A DNA stretch of 17,124 nucleotides from Prevotellaceae bacterium (GCA_031284065.1 JAITAP010000267.1:1-17124), one strand, 5' to 3'. Counted from the stretch's first letter, positions 6,312 to 14,602 are shown. Notes: generated from the letters alone by a model not told the origin. Made by a program: numbers and translations.

Positions 6312-8060
6312 CTACTCGCTGGAGTTATTCAATATTTCTACATTTTTGCAGCTTTCCAGCAGGAAAGGCCCCGCCGGGTTTTCGCTGGGGTCAGAGGCAG
6401 ACCTTAACGGCGGCGTCCATGCGCTGCGCCCGACGGCGTTTCCTTTGAAGGTAAGCCCGTCAACGCTTTTGGCTTTGAGCGCCAGCCCGTCGAGCAGCTT
6501 GAACACGTTGTTCAGGATGCGAATGTTGCGGTGCACGTAGCGCCCCTCCACCAGCTCGTGCACTTCCGGGTTGACGGCAATGGCGTAGCTGTCGCGCCAA
6601 CCGCGATTGTAGCCGCACTCCTCAAAAATGTTACGGCGAATGGTAACATCGCGCACAGCGCCGGATTCGTACCAGCTGCCTGCGTCCCCCGAAATCTGGA
6701 TAGCGTACATCCCCGTCCGGTAAAAGTGGTTGTCCTCTATCACCACCTTGCGCGGCGTGGTAACGAGCAACCCGCGAGTGTTGGTCATTTCAAAGCGGCA
6801 ATTGCGCACCGTGAGCGAGGGCGTCCACGTGAGGTTCTCTATGCAATCGCTTACTCCAACGCCGGAGGGTAGCGGCGCGGAGAGCTCCAGCAGCATTTCC
6901 CTTTCGGATATTCGCCTGACGTTCTTCACCACCGCCATTCCCCGCAACTGGAGCGAGGGAGCGTGGATAAAGGCAACGGCGTCGCGCTCGTAGAAAGCTT
7001 GAAATCCGTAAGTCTGCGAGTGCATAAACCGGACGACAACGGTTTGCGGCGACGGCTGCGCCGTGATACGAAGGTAGGTGCCGTGCACGTTCATTGGGTC
7101 GTCGTGCAGCCCCTTGAAGCGGCAGCTATCCACCAGAATATGCCCCCTGCACCCCGAAAAGTGCATGCCGTCGGCAAAGCTGGCTATCGTGCGTCCCCGC
7201 GAGGGCGATACGCTAACCCTCGTGTAGGCGAGATTTTCGGAGAATTGGCTCACTATGCCCAAGCCGTGCATAAAGTGCATGTCGATATTTTTTAGCCGAA
7301 CATTTACGGAGTTGCTTACCAGCGCGCCAACGTGGTCGCGGTCGGGGTCGCGTATGGTGAGCGTTTTGCCGACCTTGTAGTTCGTACCGCCAAAGCTGCC
7401 CTCAACGCTCAGCCGGTTGGGGGACAGCTCTGTTGCCCGACCCTCCCTCAACGGGTCAAAAGAGCTGTACAGCGCAGTGCCCTCAACGGAATCCGTCAGA
7501 ATGGAGAACGTGCTGCGCATTGTCCACTTTTCGCCGTAAAAGCACAATTTTCCGTCAATGAGGTCGTACTTTGAGTCGGGGTGCACGTTGACAACCACGC
7601 GGCTTGGGCTAACCTCAGCAAACGCCAGCTCCGAGATGGTGGGACGCTCAAAGTCAACAGCAATGTTTTGGAGCAGCACGTTCTCACAGCGAATGAACGC
7701 CCAGCTAATCATCTTGCCATGAAGCACGAAGCGTGAGCCGTTGCCCTCGATGGTCAGGTTTTTCATATCCTCAAACAGCAGCCCGATGGTTTTTACCTTC
7801 GAGGGGCACTCCGTTTCCGACGAAGTGTTGGAAATGTAGTACTCTCTTTTTTCGGCGCTATCCGGATAGAAATCGTAACGCCCCTTGGGGAATACCAGCG
7901 CTGCGCCGGGCTGCACCTTGCAGGCTGCAATGGCTTGCTTTACCCCCTCAACAGCGTCCGCAAAAGAGTTGGCGCGTACGCCGAAATCGGCAACAGAAAT
8001 GGTTTGCGCGTGCGCGTGGCAGGCGAGGCAGAGGAGCAGGAACGTGGCAGCTGGCTTCAT
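6312..8060 (-). CDS. Glycoside hydrolase family 110 alpha-1,3-galactosidase, secreted
   Basis: The ATG at 8060 gives 582 residues starting with a signal peptide, MKPAATFLLLCLACHAHAQ, with likely cleavage before T20; an upstream in-frame ATG at 8153 would bury this signal and is rejected. The body is a right-handed parallel beta-helix with many short N/D-rich turns (for example NVLLQNIAVDF near 127-137 and VTIRRNIFEECGYN near 472-485). The blocks ADGMHFSGC (296-304) and HDDPMNVHGT (319-328) are the GH110 hallmark; Asp297, Asp320 and Asp321 correspond in spacing to the catalytic aspartates I recall from structural work on a marine GH110. The family removes terminal alpha-1,3-linked galactose, as on blood group B or linear B antigens, by inversion. 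No SusC/SusD or other glycan genes adjoin it. Confidence 0.93.
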   Translation of the reverse strand: MKPAATFLLLCLACHAHAQTISVADFGVRANSFADAVEGVKQAIAACKVQPGAALVFPKGRYDFYPDSAEKREYYISNTSSETECPSKVKTIGLLFEDMKNLTIEGNGSRFVLHGKMISWAFIRCENVLLQNIAVDFERPTISELAFAEVSPSRVVVNVHPDSKYDLIDGKLCFYGEKWTMRSTFSILTDSVEGTALYSSFDPLREGRATELSPNRLSVEGSFGGTNYKVGKTLTIRDPDRDHVGALVSNSVNVRLKNIDMHFMHGLGIVSQFSENLAYTRVSVSPSRGRTIASFADGMHFSGCRGHILVDSCRFKGLHDDPMNVHGTYLRITAQPSPQTVVVRFMHSQTYGFQAFYERDAVAFIHAPSLQLRGMAVVKNVRRISEREMLLELSAPLPSGVGVSDCIENLTWTPSLTVRNCRFEMTNTRGLLVTTPRKVVIEDNHFYRTGMYAIQISGDAGSWYESGAVRDVTIRRNIFEECGYNRGWRDSYAIAVNPEVHELVEGRYVHRNIRILNNVFKLLDGLALKAKSVDGLTFKGNAVGRSAWTPPLRSASDPSENPAGPFLLESCKNVEILNNSSE

Positions 8061-8358
8061 TTGGCAACGAATTATGAATTGGAAATTTTGAATAAAGCAT
8101 GGAAAAATGCCGCATACGCCCACCGCGAGCTGCAAGTTGGCTATGCTTTGCATGGCATAACTTTAGCGAGTTGCTATCGCCTGCAAAATTACGCGAATCT
8201 TCACTCCTTTTTTTGTCATAATTCATGCAATTTTATGGACAAATTGCCACTTTCCACCTTTAAGAGGCTGGCTGCGCTGCGGAGGCTGTTTTGTTGCTAA
8301 AATGAGGTGGAAGCGAGGCTTTATGTCCGCCCCGTTTCTCAAGATGGCAAAACTCCGG
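8061..8358. other. Intergenic region upstream of the GH110 gene
   Basis: This 298-bp gap holds no credible gene. It contains the presumed leader and promoter of the GH110 gene and short AT-rich stretches such as the one around 8069-8095. No terminator for the metallo-hydrolase gene was recognised. Confidence 0.5.
8184..8191 (-). promoter_or_regulatory. Putative -7 box for the GH110 gene
   Basis: Minus strand TAATTTTG matches TAnnTTTG. No -33 element is visible at the right distance. It would give a long leader of about 120 nt before the ATG at 8060. Confidence 0.35.
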
Positions 8359-8997
8359 TTAGCGTTCTTCCGGCTGTAGAAACGGATTTTGCCATTTTTC
8401 GTCGCCGATAGCGGTTTCAAAGCCGTGCCCCGGCATTACGGCGGTAGCGTCGGGGAGGCGCATCAGCACGAGGTGCAGGCTGGTCATGAGCTCGTTGAGG
8501 TCTCCGCCGGGCAGGTCGGAGCGGCCAATGCTGCCCTTGAACAGCGTGTCGCCGGTAAACGCCACGCCTTGCTGTTCGGCGTAAAGCGAAACACAGCCCT
8601 TGCTGTGCCCGGGCGTGTGCAGCGTTTGCAGCTGCGTGCCGCCAAACGTAACGCTGTCGCCGAGCGCTTTTGGCGTTGGCGGCGTTTGCAGCTCAAAACC
8701 GAACATTGCGCCGTGCTCGGCGGCGTAGCTGAGGTTATAAAAATCATCCTTGTGCAGGTAGCTGTCTATGCCGTAGCGCTTGCACAAAAAAGCGTTGCCC
8801 ACAATGTGGTCAACGTGCGCATGGGTGTTGACAAGCGCAACGGGTCTGAGGTTTTGCGCAGCAACGAATTTTTCTACGCGGTCTTGCTCCCTTTCGGTGT
8901 AGCAGCCGGCGTCTATAAAGATACACTCGCCGCTTTCGTCCCACGCCACGTAGGTGTTGACCCTGAAAGAGTTAAATACAAACGTTTTTACTTTCAT
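8359..8997 (-). CDS. MBL-fold metallo-hydrolase, glyoxalase II-like
   Basis: The 212-residue product has the complete metal-binding set of the metallo-beta-lactamase fold: THAHVDH at residues 58-64 (His59, His61, Asp63, His64), His131 in TPGHSKG, Asp150 in FTGDTLF and His191 in PGHG. That supports a binuclear zinc or iron site and a hydrolase acting on a thioester or similar bond. The length is typical of the short YcbL-like, single-domain proteins rather than full glyoxalase II, which has an extra C-terminal substrate domain. Substrate is therefore unassigned. It lies 11 bp downstream of the Pcm gene on the same strand and probably shares its promoter. No signal peptide is seen, so it is cytoplasmic. 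Confidence 0.92.
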   Translation of the reverse strand: MKVKTFVFNSFRVNTYVAWDESGECIFIDAGCYTEREQDRVEKFVAAQNLRPVALVNTHAHVDHIVGNAFLCKRYGIDSYLHKDDFYNLSYAAEHGAMFGFELQTPPTPKALGDSVTFGGTQLQTLHTPGHSKGCVSLYAEQQGVAFTGDTLFKGSIGRSDLPGGDLNELMTSLHLVLMRLPDATAVMPGHGFETAIGDEKWQNPFLQPEER

Positions 8998-9008
8998 ACA
9001 TTTTTCTA

Positions 9009-9653
9009 TTAGCTAACGCCCTGCAACATGGGCACAAATGCACATTCTTTGAGCTTGGTTTGCCTGATTTCGGTTTCGCTTACCCTGTCAAAAACGAACA
9101 TGTAGAGCGAATTTCCGTCCTGCACGGGAATAACCATTCGCCCGCCCACAGCCAGCTGGTTGAGCAGCGGCTGCGGTATATGGCCTGCGCCGCAGGTTAC
9201 GATTATCTTTGCAAACGGCGCGTGCTCGGGCAGCCCCTCAAAGCCGTCGCCGTAAATAAGGGTAAGGCGGTAGCCCATTTGCGTCAGCAAGCTTTTTGCC
9301 TTGCCGTGCAGCACACGTTGCCGCTCAATGCTGTACACGTCAGCGCCCAGCTCGCACAGCACCGCCGCCTGATAGCCGGAGCCTGTCCCTATTTCCAGCG
9401 TCTTTTCGCCCTGCGCAACGTTTAGCAGCTGCGTTTGCCACGCCACAGTGTGCGGCTGCGAAATGGTTTGCCCGGCTCCGATGGGGAGCGCCTTGTCGTC
9501 GTAGGCAATTTTGTCAAGTCCGCTCTCCAGAAAAAAGTGGCGCGGAACGCTCCCCATTGCCGTAAGCACCCGCTCATCGCTCACGCCCTTGGCATACAAC
9601 GTCTGCAATAATCGCTGACGTAATCCTTTATGTTGAAGCGAATCAAGCTGCAT
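9009..9653 (-). CDS. pcm: Protein-L-isoaspartate O-methyltransferase
   Basis: The enzyme methylates L-isoaspartyl residues formed in ageing proteins, using S-adenosylmethionine, and so starts their repair. In this 214-residue version PIGAGQTISQPHTV at 57-70 is the Pcm-specific substrate and cofactor motif and LEIGTGSGYQAAVL at 86-99 is the SAM-binding motif I; YSIER at 107-111 is motif II. The family also has VTCGAGHIPQPLLNQL near 152-167. An in-frame TTG at 9671 would extend the protein by six residues, but the -7 box at 9669-9676 covers it, so the ATG at 9653 is chosen. The metallo-hydrolase gene follows after 11 bp. Length and motifs are all normal for the family. Confidence 0.94.
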   Translation of the reverse strand: MQLDSLQHKGLRQRLLQTLYAKGVSDERVLTAMGSVPRHFFLESGLDKIAYDDKALPIGAGQTISQPHTVAWQTQLLNVAQGEKTLEIGTGSGYQAAVLCELGADVYSIERQRVLHGKAKSLLTQMGYRLTLIYGDGFEGLPEHAPFAKIIVTCGAGHIPQPLLNQLAVGGRMVIPVQDGNSLYMFVFDRVSETEIRQTKLKECAFVPMLQGVS

Positions 9654-9668
9654 ATTATTTTTTTTGTG

Positions 9669-9700
9669 CAAACTTACATGAAAAATCCAAGTTCTACAAG
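9669..9700 (-). promoter_or_regulatory. Promoter of the pcm/metallo-hydrolase unit
   Basis: Minus strand: CTTG at 9697-9700, 20 bp, then TAAGTTTG at 9669-9676, a full -7 match with canonical spacing. Transcription should start near 9663, giving a leader of only about 10 nt before the ATG at 9653. Confidence 0.65.
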
Positions 9701-9790
9701 GATATAAAGGGAGAATTTTTCACCAAATAAAATACATTCACCTTACTACCATACTCTTACGGTCAAAGTTAACAGTGTGTTGATAAATAA

Positions 9791-9823
9791 GATAGCTATC
9801 TACCCTTACGTTAGCTATTTTTG
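9791..9823 (+). promoter_or_regulatory. Promoter with palindromic/direct-repeat elements upstream of the Gfo/Idh-like gene
   Basis: TATTTTTG at 9816-9823 matches the -7 consensus. GATAGCTATC at 9791-9800 is a perfect 10-bp palindrome in the -33 position, and its core TAGCTAT recurs at 9812-9818, overlapping the -7 box, with starts 19 bp apart (about two helical turns). No conventional TTTG -33 box is present. The arrangement suits a protein-binding operator, which is inference. Confidence 0.45.
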
Positions 9824-9843
9824 CATAATCAAAACCCGACAAC

Positions 9844-10644
9844 ATGAGAGCCCTGCTGTTGAACTTTACCAATGAAAACGACGATTTTGTCCGTTGCCTA
9901 CAGCGACTTGGCTGCGCTACAACGCTCAACGCCACGTGGGATAACGCTGTTAGCGACGTCAACATGGTGTTTGTGCACACGCTGCGCTCGCTCACGGAGG
10001 CAGGGCCGTATGTACATTCTCTTTGCCACCTCTTTGTGCAGCGTCACACGTTGCTGCCGGAAGAGCTTCAGCAGCTGGAAAAGCTGGTTGCCGAAGCCGG
10101 CGTAAAGCTGCAATTCTCGGCTTCTCAGCTGTACGAATGGCGTATCTTCGACGTGTTGCAGCGGATTGGCGGGGTGAAATTTGTGCAGGTGTATCGCGAT
10201 TTTGAGAGCAACAAGCCGTTAACGACAGCCGAGCTGCACACGGAGGCGGCAGCCGTGTCAAGCGCCGTGAAAGCCAAGCTAAGCAAGGTGGAAAAGCTGC
10301 GCGTCGCTGTTTCCGGCAACGTTGACGTACTTGGGTTTCGCACCGACTTTGTCAACACGGCGTGCGCCTACTTTTGGTTGAGCAGCGGCGCTTTTTCGGC
10401 GCGGCACGAGCTGCGCTTTTTCGGCGGCAAGGGCGTAGCGGCGGTAGATGTGCTGACGCGCACGGCAAACGTCAGGATGCTTGACGGGGAAATGCTTTCC
10501 CTGCCGTTTTTATCCGAAGCCGAAAGCATGGAAAAGGAGCTGTTGAACTTTGTGGTCGGGTTGCACAGCGAAGAGCAGCCTTTTATTTCCGTTGCCGAAG
10601 CAACCGTGCAGCAGGAAATTATGCAACATTCACATTTTACGTAG
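9844..10644 (+). CDS. Degenerate Gfo/Idh/MocA-like oxidoreductase, cofactor site eroded
   Basis: The 266-residue protein keeps the layout of a Gfo/Idh/MocA dehydrogenase but not its key residues. VQRHTLLPEELQQLEKLV (65-82) followed by AEAGVKLQFSAS (83-94) and IGGVKFVQVYRD (108-119) parallels the family's EKP loop, the helix that follows and the strand entering the C-terminal domain; EKELLNFVVGL (230-240) and the SVAEATVQQEI block (249-259) resemble its C-terminal helices. The N-terminus, MRALLLNFTNENDD, lacks the GxGxxG dinucleotide-binding loop, EKP has become QRH, and the family is normally 320-400 residues, so NAD(P) binding is doubtful. It may be a non-enzymatic sensor or structural relative. 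It converges on the RluD-type gene with a 6-bp gap. Family assignment is by pattern, not search. Confidence 0.65.
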   Translation: MRALLLNFTNENDDFVRCLQRLGCATTLNATWDNAVSDVNMVFVHTLRSLTEAGPYVHSLCHLFVQRHTLLPEELQQLEKLVAEAGVKLQFSASQLYEWRIFDVLQRIGGVKFVQVYRDFESNKPLTTAELHTEAAAVSSAVKAKLSKVEKLRVAVSGNVDVLGFRTDFVNTACAYFWLSSGAFSARHELRFFGGKGVAAVDVLTRTANVRMLDGEMLSLPFLSEAESMEKELLNFVVGLHSEEQPFISVAEATVQQEIMQHSHFT

Positions 10645-10650
10645 CCGCCG

Positions 10651-11679
10651 TCAGCAATTTCCGTACTTTCGCCACCGCTCCACCACCGTTGCCATGTCCT
10701 GCGGCAGCGGCGTTTCAAAGCGCATGGCTTCTCCCGTAGAGGGATGCGCAAAGCCCAGCACCTTTGCGTGCAAAGCGTGGCGAGGCAACGCCTCAAAGCA
10801 ATTTTGTACAAACTGCCGGTACTTGGTAAACGTTGTCCCCTTCAAAATCGCGCTCCCGCCGTACCGCTCGTCGTTGAACAGCGGATGGCCAATGTACTCC
10901 ATGTGCGTGCGGATTTGGTGCGTTCGCCCCGTTTCCAGCCTGCACTCCAAGAGCGAAACGTAGCCAAAGTTTTCCGTCACGCGGTAGTGCGTAACGGCGT
11001 GCTTGCCCTGCTCTCCGTCAGGAAAAACCTGCATTTTAATTCTGTCGCGAATGTTGCGCCCAATGTTACCCGTGATTGTTCCCTCCGGAGGGTCGGGCGT
11101 GCCCCACGCTAAGGCCACGTAGAGGCGCTCAATGGTGTGGTCAAAGAATTGCTTGGCGAGGCGGTTATGCGCAATATCGTTTTTTGCCACCACCATAACG
11201 CCCGACGTATTTTTGTCGATGCGGTGCACAAGCCCCGCCCTGACGCTTCCCGTCTTGAACAGCGGCAGGTCTTGCAGGTGGCAGGCGAGCGCGTTTACCA
11301 GCGTGCCGCTAAAGTTACCGTGCCCCGGGTGCACCACCATGCCCGCCGCCTTGCTGAGCACAATCAAATCGTCGTCCTCGTACAGAATGTCGAGCGGGAT
11401 ATTTTCGGGGATAATCTCTACAACGCGCGGCGGGTAAGGCAAGACAACGGAAACAACATCAAGCGGCTTTACCTTGTAATTTGATTTTACGGGCGTACCG
11501 TTAGCCAGAATATTTCCGGCGGCGGCAGCGTTCTGCACGCGGTTGCGCGACACGTGCTCCAGCCGGTTGGTCAGGAATTTATCCACCCGCACAACGGCTT
11601 GCCCCTTGTCTGCCGCAAAGCTGAAGTGCTCGTACATGTCCGATTCTTCGGGGTCGTCGGTGGCTGCGTTATGGTTCAA
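10651..11679 (-). CDS. RluD-type 23S rRNA/tRNA pseudouridine synthase
   Basis: This enzyme isomerises specific uridines in structured RNA. The product (342 residues from the TTG at 11679, 328 from the ATG at 11637) has an S4 RNA-binding domain (VDKFLTNRLEHVSRNRVQNA, about 32-51), then the catalytic block HRIDKNTSG at 152-160 with Asp155 as the nucleophile, and ETGRTHQIRTHMEYIGHPL at 249-267. The overall order is that of RluA/RluD proteins; which uridines are modified cannot be read, but RluD-like length and the S4 domain favour the large subunit rRNA. The TTG start has AGGA four bases upstream and adds an acidic tail like that I recall in Bacteroides homologs, so I keep it, but the ATG is a real alternative. 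It is last in a unit with the T9SS cargo and PASTA genes, 29 bp after the former. Confidence 0.92.
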   Translation of the reverse strand: MNHNAATDDPEESDMYEHFSFAADKGQAVVRVDKFLTNRLEHVSRNRVQNAAAAGNILANGTPVKSNYKVKPLDVVSVVLPYPPRVVEIIPENIPLDILYEDDDLIVLSKAAGMVVHPGHGNFSGTLVNALACHLQDLPLFKTGSVRAGLVHRIDKNTSGVMVVAKNDIAHNRLAKQFFDHTIERLYVALAWGTPDPPEGTITGNIGRNIRDRIKMQVFPDGEQGKHAVTHYRVTENFGYVSLLECRLETGRTHQIRTHMEYIGHPLFNDERYGGSAILKGTTFTKYRQFVQNCFEALPRHALHAKVLGFAHPSTGEAMRFETPLPQDMATVVERWRKYGNC

Positions 11680-11708
11680 CGGTCCTACTGATTTTCAATC
11701 TTCGATTT

Positions 11709-13730
11709 TCAATTCTTCACAAACCTTGCGTAGCCTACATTTTTTTCTTTCCGGCTAAGGCGAATAAAGTAGGCTCCCTGCGGCAGGCGCGCAACGTTTA
11801 CCACGTTGGAGGCAAGCGTTTCGTAGCATACGCGCTGCCCCGAGAGGTTGAAAATTTCAATCCTCAACGGCGCTTCGCGCAGCTCGTCGGGCAAGCTCAG
11901 GGTTAGCTCGTCGCGCACGGGGTTGGGGTAAACGCTAATGCGGATGCGCGGCTCTGCGTTGCGGGCAACCGCGCTGGAGTAGTCCGCTCGCCTTGCAAAC
12001 GACGGGCGCACCATGAGCGCACCCTGCCCGTCGTACACCGAGCGCTGCCACGTGTAGCCGTTGGCGCTGACAAACATTTTGTTTTCGGGGCAGTTGTTGC
12101 GGTCAAAGCCCGCGTTGAGCATAACCGACGCCTGCTGCACCCACCCCACGTAGAATGTGCCTTCGACCACCACAGGGTGCGCCAGCTTGTAGTACGTAAA
12201 CGTGTTGAGGCTGTCGTAGCGGGGCGTGAGGTTCGGCTCAAGGTACGGCATGTTGTCGTCGTCGGGCAGGCCGCCCTTGTCGCTCCACACCGCAAGCTTG
12301 AACGGCTTCATGTTCCCGCTGTCCTGCGTGCTGTTGAAGTGAATGTAAATGCCGCTAAGCGTATCGCGCAGGTACGAGAAGTATTTTACCGCCACCTTTG
12401 CGTTTGTAACGTTTGCGCCAAAAATACCAAATCCATTCTCGGCAGAGCCGTCGTCGTAGGCGTAGTAGGAGTAGAACTCCTGACGAAAAACTCCGGTATC
12501 GTTTGTGCGCAACTCGGCCAGCAGCTTCGGGTTGACCGCATAGTCAAAAATAATGGTCTTAACATCAAAGGCAACCGAATCGGCATTTGCCTGCGGCGCA
12601 TTTAAGAAATCATTCAGCGGCAGGTTGAAAGTATATGTACGGGTTGTATCGGCCTGAATATTATTCGCGCCGCCGGAGTACTTTTTTGTTTGAACGGAGG
12701 CAGCTCCTTTGACGCACGATGCTTCAAATTCGGCACGAAACCCCGTTGGGGTTGCCTCCAAGTTGCCCACGCTGTAGGTAATGGCTACCCCCGTTCCGCC
12801 GGTAGCGTTGACCAGCTGCTCCCGCTGCGCCGTAGTGCTATTCTTGAGGTGCCGCCACGGCATAGCGTAGTATTCCTTGAGTAGCTTTTGCGTGGGTCGC
12901 GCTATGGCTACATCGGTGAGCATAGTGTCGGAATCGTTGCGGTCTTTGTTGAGGTAAACCAAGTCCAAGTTCCAAATATCGCAGTTGCTCAGCTTGCCCA
13001 AAACATCGGCGCTGCCTCGCGTGGCGTAGTTGATAAAGCGAAAGCGAAAGCCCGGCTGCAAAAATTTGGCGTCGCTTACGCCGATAATCACCTTAAAAAA
13101 CTGCGTGGTAATGTCCTTGCTTGAGGATATTTTGTCGTATGGCGTTTGCAAAAAATATTTTTCCTTCAACACCTTTACCGAATCAACGCGGAATGTGTCG
13201 GGAAAGGCGTGCCACGCCGAAATCCAGCCCAGACCGGGGGCGTAGAGCTGTAGCGTCAGCGAATCGGCGCGCTCCGGCATGTCGTCGCTCATCCCTTTGG
13301 GCTGGTAAGCAAAGCTGAGGTACACGCCAACGTCGGCGGGGGTCAGGCGTATTGGCTTTGAGGCGAGCGTATCTGCGCCTGCGGGCGAGCTGCTCACGTG
13401 CTTATACACGTGCCCGCTGCCGTCCAGAATATCGAACGTGGCAACGCCTTTGGTGGGTGGGTTTATGCCGTAGGCGTCGTTTATGAACACTGCGTTGTCC
13501 GCCCACTTCCTGTGGTCGGTCAGGCCGTACGGCTGCTGCGAAAAGTCGTCAAAAAAGGGTAAGTCAAGCGTGTCGGGGACGCTCGGCGCAAGCTGGCGGG
13601 CGGCAACCGGCGCAAGAGCGGCAGGCTTTGGGCGTGAGAACAAGCGTTGCAGCGCCTCCTGCGCTGGCGTTGTCGGAGCAACGGCAACCATCGTAAACAG
13701 TAATGCCCCAATATGTCGAAATTTTATCAT
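11709..13730 (-). CDS. T9SS type A sorting domain protein (secreted cargo)
   Basis: The ATG at 13730 yields 673 residues with a signal peptide, MIKFRHIGALLFTMVAVAPTTPAQ; frame-open sequence further upstream overlaps the PASTA gene and is rejected. The last 79 residues (595-673) are a type A sorting domain: RIRISVYPNPVRDELTLSL, then IFNLSGQRV, then LPQGAYFIRL and a basic end. Such domains direct export through the type IX system and are cleaved on the cell surface. The mature part begins PFFDDFS (58-64), with PPTKGVATFDILDGSG at 91-106, and looks like a chain of beta-sandwich domains; no catalytic motif is recognised, so its activity is unknown. It starts 7 bp after the PASTA stop and so is in that operon. 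Evidence that the organism has a T9SS is inferred from this cargo alone. Confidence 0.9.
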   Translation of the reverse strand: MIKFRHIGALLFTMVAVAPTTPAQEALQRLFSRPKPAALAPVAARQLAPSVPDTLDLPFFDDFSQQPYGLTDHRKWADNAVFINDAYGINPPTKGVATFDILDGSGHVYKHVSSSPAGADTLASKPIRLTPADVGVYLSFAYQPKGMSDDMPERADSLTLQLYAPGLGWISAWHAFPDTFRVDSVKVLKEKYFLQTPYDKISSSKDITTQFFKVIIGVSDAKFLQPGFRFRFINYATRGSADVLGKLSNCDIWNLDLVYLNKDRNDSDTMLTDVAIARPTQKLLKEYYAMPWRHLKNSTTAQREQLVNATGGTGVAITYSVGNLEATPTGFRAEFEASCVKGAASVQTKKYSGGANNIQADTTRTYTFNLPLNDFLNAPQANADSVAFDVKTIIFDYAVNPKLLAELRTNDTGVFRQEFYSYYAYDDGSAENGFGIFGANVTNAKVAVKYFSYLRDTLSGIYIHFNSTQDSGNMKPFKLAVWSDKGGLPDDDNMPYLEPNLTPRYDSLNTFTYYKLAHPVVVEGTFYVGWVQQASVMLNAGFDRNNCPENKMFVSANGYTWQRSVYDGQGALMVRPSFARRADYSSAVARNAEPRIRISVYPNPVRDELTLSLPDELREAPLRIEIFNLSGQRVCYETLASNVVNVARLPQGAYFIRLSRKEKNVGYARFVKN

Positions 13731-13737
13731 GTCAATA

Positions 13738-14571
13738 TTATTCTCCCAAGCGGGCTGCGTGAACCGTAAGCTGAACATTAACGGGCGAGCCAACCTCCAG
13801 CGAGGCGTGCTCGCCTGCGGGCGGGTACTGCGCATAGACTTTCGCCTCAAGGCTATCCGACAACGTTTTTACCGATTCGTCATACCGGATTGTTCCAATG
13901 TTCAGCGAGGCTTCTATAATGCTGCTCTTGGCAAGCGGAAGCGAAAGCCCCCTAAGCTGCGGCAGCGCGGTGTACTCCGAGCTTTGGCTTTTGCCGATTT
14001 TCAGGTCTATTTTGCTGCCGAATATCAGCTGCTCGTTGCCTCGCAGCGTACGTCCGGCGTGGAATTGCCCAATCACGTTGCCCGAAGCCATGTCGTAGGC
14101 AAACAATAGCCGTCCCACCTCCAACCCGTGCAGCTCAATAGTCGCCTTAGCTTGCCGTAGCGACAAGCCTACAACGGGCGGAACGTTCACTTTTTTGGCG
14201 CTCATGGCGTTCGTCGTCAAAAAAACCGTTCGGTTATCTTTCACCCGCACTTTGGGTTTAGGGTTTTGCTCTACCACCGAGCCGCGCTGCTTGCCGGCAA
14301 TAAACACCGAGTCGATAACCTCAATGCGTAAATGCTTTTCTTGGGCAAGACGCTGCGCGTCGGTAAGCGACAAGCCTGTGAAATTGGGGAGCGCAAAGGT
14401 CTGCCCGTGCCGCGTATAAATCATCAGCCACAAGCTGACAACCAGCAGCGCAAGCGTCACCACGCACGTCGCCATAAGGAGATGGCGCACGTAAAAATTA
14501 TCCCACATTCGCCACAGAAAGTCTTGCGCTGTCCTCGTGCTTTTTTTGCTGATTTTTAATTTTTTCCCCAT
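13738..14571 (-). CDS. PASTA domain membrane protein
   Basis: The 277-residue product has a basic cytoplasmic N-terminus (MGKKLKISKK), one membrane helix at about 30-52 and three PASTA domains outside: LPNFTGLSLTDAQRLAQEK from 61, VPPVVGLSLRQAKATIELHG from 130 and LPQLRGLSLPLAKSSIIEA from 203. PASTA domains are known from PBP2x and Ser/Thr kinases, where they bind peptidoglycan-related ligands. There is no kinase domain here, so it is a stand-alone form common in Bacteroidota; a cell-wall role is inferred. It heads the unit PASTA, T9SS cargo, RluD-type synthase, and carries the strongest promoter in the window (14603-14633). In related genomes a PASTA gene next to an rluD gene is familiar; length is normal. 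Confidence 0.92.
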   Translation of the reverse strand: MGKKLKISKKSTRTAQDFLWRMWDNFYVRHLLMATCVVTLALLVVSLWLMIYTRHGQTFALPNFTGLSLTDAQRLAQEKHLRIEVIDSVFIAGKQRGSVVEQNPKPKVRVKDNRTVFLTTNAMSAKKVNVPPVVGLSLRQAKATIELHGLEVGRLLFAYDMASGNVIGQFHAGRTLRGNEQLIFGSKIDLKIGKSQSSEYTALPQLRGLSLPLAKSSIIEASLNIGTIRYDESVKTLSDSLEAKVYAQYPPAGEHASLEVGSPVNVQLTVHAARLGE

Positions 14572-14602
14572 ATAAGTAAGTTACAACTCTGCGTACAGGC
14601 TA

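Noticed and set aside
8061..8153. N-terminal extension of the GH110 protein from an upstream ATG
   Set aside because: It would place 31 unrelated residues before a clear signal peptide.
13731..13850. N-terminal extension of the T9SS cargo
   Set aside because: It overlaps the PASTA coding sequence and hides a good signal peptide that starts at the ATG at 13730.
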